A stretch of DNA of 64,000 nt from AP-15 sp963703745 (GTDB taxonomy: Bacteria > Pseudomonadota > Alphaproteobacteria > ATCC43930 > CGMCC-115725): NCBI GenBank assembly GCA_963703745.1, contig CAVPFL010000003.1:372001-436000 (forward strand), written 5' to 3'. The position numbers were made by a program, and so were the translations under genes. Numbering within the stretch: the stretch's first letter is position 1; the number at the start of each line of letters is the position of its first letter. The notes beneath the pieces are model-generated. The model worked only from the letters and a program-made list of their open reading frames with translations, did no database searches and had not been told where the DNA came from. Below, one piece after another: positions 63,309-64,000 of the stretch.

Positions 63309-64000
63309 TCAGATGCCGAACGTAAGGTGCCGAGAGTTTCCTCTCGTCAACCGACGGTACCGGGCGAGAGCCCAGAGCGGGAAGAAGGCACGGTATCCGT
63401 GGTAGCGCAGATAAAAAACTCGCGGAAAGCCGACCGCCGTGAACCACGGCTCCTCCCAATTTCCCTCCCCATCTTGACTGGCGATTAGATAGGCGATGCC
63501 GCGGGCGACCGCCGCGTGTTCGACTTCCCCTGCTGCCATCAGACCGAGCAAGGCCCAGGCCGTCTGTGACGCCGTGCTGTACGGGGCGGCGCCACGGGGT
63601 GCATCGGGAAAATAGGATTCGCCGCTTTCTCCCCAGCCGCCGTCTTCCTGCTGCCGGGTAAGTAGCCAGTCGACTGCTCGCCTTACTGTCGAAGAAGTTG
63701 GATCCATGCGGGCGGCGTTAAGCGCGACCAACACTGACCACGTTCCGTAGATATAATTCGTGCCCCATCGGCCGAACCAGCTACCGTCGGGTTCCTGCTC
63801 ACGCCAGAGATATTCGATCGCCGCGGAGCGAGCGGGGTGATCGGCAGTGTAGCCGATTTGGGCGAGGAACCCGAGGCATCGGGCGCTCACATCGGCTGTC
63901 GGCGGGTCGAGCAATGCGCCATGATCGGCAAACGGGATATGGTTCAGGTAGTAATGGGTATTGTCGGCGTCGAAGGAGCCCCACCCGCCATTTCGGCTTT
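63309..64000 (-). CDS. shc: Squalene-hopene cyclase, C-terminal part (5' part lies beyond window)
   Basis: The frame is open to the window edge; only about the last 230 residues are inside. They carry QW-type motifs: NGGWGSFDADNTHYYLNHIP, EYLWREQEPDGSWFGRWGTN, QQEDGGWGESGESYFPDAPR and QDGEGNWEEPWFTAVGFPRV, then FYLRYHGYRAFFPLWALARY. The enzyme cyclises squalene to hopene at the membrane. It heads toward hpnG on the same strand. The catalytic DxDD motif is outside the window. Confidence 0.94.
   Translation of the reverse strand, partial: SRNGGWGSFDADNTHYYLNHIPFADHGALLDPPTADVSARCLGFLAQIGYTADHPARSAAIEYLWREQEPDGSWFGRWGTNYIYGTWSVLVALNAARMDPTSSTVRRAVDWLLTRQQEDGGWGESGESYFPDAPRGAAPYSTASQTAWALLGLMAAGEVEHAAVARGIAYLIASQDGEGNWEEPWFTAVGFPRVFYLRYHGYRAFFPLWALARYRRLTRGNSRHLTFGI

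Noticed and set aside
62755..63459. 234-codon minus-strand frame overlapping the cyclase 3' end
   Set aside because: Different frame from the cyclase, low-complexity Ser/Arg/Pro composition and no motif.

Overview
The window is GC-rich, gene-dense bacterial chromosome. It carries a hopanoid gene set (hpnI-hpnJ-hpnK, ispH-hpnH, hpnG and the 3' part of a squalene-hopene cyclase gene), a Co-type nitrile hydratase operon, many small catabolic oxidoreductases and Alphaproteobacteria-like intergenic palindromes. This combination suggests a soil or rhizosphere alphaproteobacterium (Rhizobiales or Rhodospirillales type). No rRNA, intact tRNA or CRISPR array was seen, so the genus cannot be fixed from the sequence alone.

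Layout. 1-1548: 3' part of nthA, then nthB and a nitrile hydratase accessory gene. 1545-4037: PIN toxin/HTH locus, a glutathione S-transferase and a DUF5131 protein. 4068-9645: solute-binding protein, AraC regulator, flavin monooxygenase and acyl-CoA synthetase. 9972-14892: GrpB protein, then a catabolic block of SDR and Rieske dioxygenase alpha/beta (minus strand) divergent from an acyl-CoA dehydrogenase. 14893-19300: accessory stretch with a tRNA-Ser-like fragment, palindromic repeats, a GIY-YIG gene, a deaminase-fold protein with a helical C-terminal half, a beta-helix secreted protein and a broken copy of part of the acyl-CoA dehydrogenase gene. 19335-33942: APH-fold kinase, an orphan molybdenum hydroxylase large subunit coupled to an amidase, a broken alpha/beta hydrolase behind an M15 peptidase, a DUF1501 Tat protein, a Tat flavin amine oxidase-like protein, SMP-30, a frameshifted disulfide reductase-like gene and a Tat amidohydrolase. 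34112-37604: rhodanese, MoeA-like and MoeA-PBP fusion genes. 37605-43189: sparse stretch with a polytopic membrane protein, methyltransferase and MscS remnants, a possible IS21 end and an HpcH/HpaI aldolase. 43190-46997: a tight four-gene operon (DUF1259, YncE-like propeller, ATP-grasp-like protein, outer-membrane barrel) with no obvious published function. 47448-49338: an L,D-transpeptidase/Tlde1-like gene split by a 301-bp MITE-like insertion, then a decayed hydroxyisobutyrate dehydrogenase. 49774-55327: a small hypothetical protein, purD and xseA head to head, a phytanoyl-CoA dioxygenase family protein and a SAF-domain dehydrogenase. 55340-64000: the hopanoid region, with an ECF sigma factor gene between its two arms.

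How the genes work together. The hopanoid block supplies isoprenoid precursor (ispH), cyclisation (shc), adenosylhopane formation and cleavage (hpnH, hpnG) and head-group decoration (hpnI, hpnK, hpnJ). The SDR, dioxygenase and acyl-CoA dehydrogenase block looks like an aromatic or acyl degradation module. The two MoeA homologues and the orphan xanthine dehydrogenase-type subunit point to molybdoenzyme use.

Caution. At least five genes carry single-base frameshifts, mostly in short homopolymers (SDR, GIY-YIG, alpha/beta hydrolase, disulfide reductase, hydroxyisobutyrate dehydrogenase), and the HTH gene may be a sixth. Because the continuing reading frame is well conserved in several of them, sequencing or assembly indels are a serious alternative to real gene decay.
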